64,000 nt of DNA from positions 2,230,001 to 2,294,000 of the forward strand of contig NZ_CP015318.1 of NCBI RefSeq assembly GCF_001686985.1, read 5' to 3'. The notes beneath the pieces are model-generated. The model had not been told where the DNA came from, made no database searches, and saw only the letters and a list, made by a program, of their open reading frames with translations. The translations under genes were made by a program, and so were the position numbers. Each line of letters starts with the position of its first letter. Within the stretch, counting starts at the first letter, position 1. Positions 63,682-64,000 of this stretch are shown piece after piece. The stretch is from Mesorhizobium amorphae CCNWGS0123 (GTDB taxonomy: Bacteria > Pseudomonadota > Alphaproteobacteria > Rhizobiales > Rhizobiaceae).

Positions 63682-63685
<4 letters not shown>

Positions 63686-64000
63686 TTGACTATTCTGAGG
63701 CGGACGCGGTCGAGCGACAGCGCCACCGCGGCGATGATCATCAGGCCCTGCACGGTCTGCTGGATATAGGGCGAGATGCCGAGCAGGATCATGCCGTTGG
63801 CTAAAACGGTGACGATCAAGACGCCGATCAGCGTGTTGACGACGCCGCCTTCGCCGCCGGTCAGCGCCGTCCCGCCGACCACGACGGCGGTGACCGCGGC
63901 GAACAGCCTGCCGTCGCCGATGACGGCGTGCGACTGGCCAAGCTGGGCGGCGGCAAGCACGCCGGCAATGCCGAAGAAGAAGCCGGCCAGAGCGAAGGCG
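63682..64000 (-). CDS. Ribose-type ABC transporter permease, C-terminal part (cut by window edge)
   Basis: The last 105 residues of an RbsC-like permease; the reading frame continues past base 64000 (AFALAGFFFGIAGVLAAAQ). GGTALTGGEGGVVNTLIGVLIVTVLANGMILLGI is the family's glycine-rich helix region. It is upstream of the ATPase and coupled to it by overlap. The binding-protein gene must lie further to the right. Confidence 0.9.

Overview
This is a 64 kb, GC-rich, gene-dense chromosomal-type stretch from an alphaproteobacterium of the Hyphomicrobiales. It is most likely Mesorhizobium or a close relative. The evidence is codon and base usage, many solute-uptake operons, UgpC/MalK-type ATPases, and the short palindromic repeat families typical of rhizobia. 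No rRNA, tRNA, CRISPR array, transposase or phage gene was seen. The window is almost entirely catabolic: transport systems, oxidoreductases, amidohydrolases and local regulators.

Layout. (1) 1-4415: a sugar/polyol ABC transporter (solute-binding protein tail, two permeases, a small membrane protein, ATPase) with a xylitol/polyol-type dehydrogenase. (2) 4989-10505: a second complete carbohydrate ABC transporter with a PfkB-type kinase. (3) 10571-13322: a SorC-type regulator (minus strand) and two unrecognised proteins. (4) 13556-18281: a SAF-domain NAD-dependent oxidoreductase followed by E1-alpha, E1-beta and E2 of a 2-oxoacid/acetoin-dehydrogenase-like complex. A 34-bp operator-like motif occurs upstream of 4989, 12690 and 13556, so (2) to (4) look like one regulon under the SorC-type protein. 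(5) 18350-20416: divergent MarR regulator and MFS exporter.

(6) 20436-27690, minus strand: MFS transporter, two SDRs, an epimerase, a PuuE-type deacetylase, a dihydroorotase-like amidohydrolase and a 2-hydroxyacid dehydrogenase. (7) 28035-35177, plus strand: a tightly coupled hydantoin/ureide operon (RidA-like, D-hydantoinase, D-carbamoylase, FrhB-like iron-sulfur flavoprotein, DAO-type oxidoreductase, M20 L-carbamoylase, isochorismatase/N-carbamoylsarcosine-amidase-like). (8) 35162-41617, minus strand: MmgE/PrpD, DapA-like, 2-hydroxyacid dehydrogenase, MttB-like methyltransferase and N-acyl-D-amino-acid deacylase, divergent from a LysR regulator. (9) 42883-47104: an orphan peptide-type binding protein and a dimethylglycine/sarcosine-dehydrogenase-like enzyme. 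(10) 47143-50314, minus strand: PuuE paralogue, HisC-like aminotransferase, aldo/keto reductase.

(11) 50478-55160: a complete branched-chain-type (Liv) ABC transporter. (12) 55169-60525: two FadR-type GntR regulators, a 3-hydroxyisobutyrate-dehydrogenase-like enzyme, an AraC/GyrI protein between two 158-bp palindromic repeats, and a GlcD-like FAD dehydrogenase. (13) 60681-61094: glyoxalase I. (14) 61196-64000, minus strand: a ribose-type ABC importer running off the right edge. Regions 7 to 10 share a theme: opening of cyclic ureides, removal of carbamoyl, acyl and methyl groups, and oxidation of N-methyl or D-amino acids. The actual substrates cannot be read from sequence alone.
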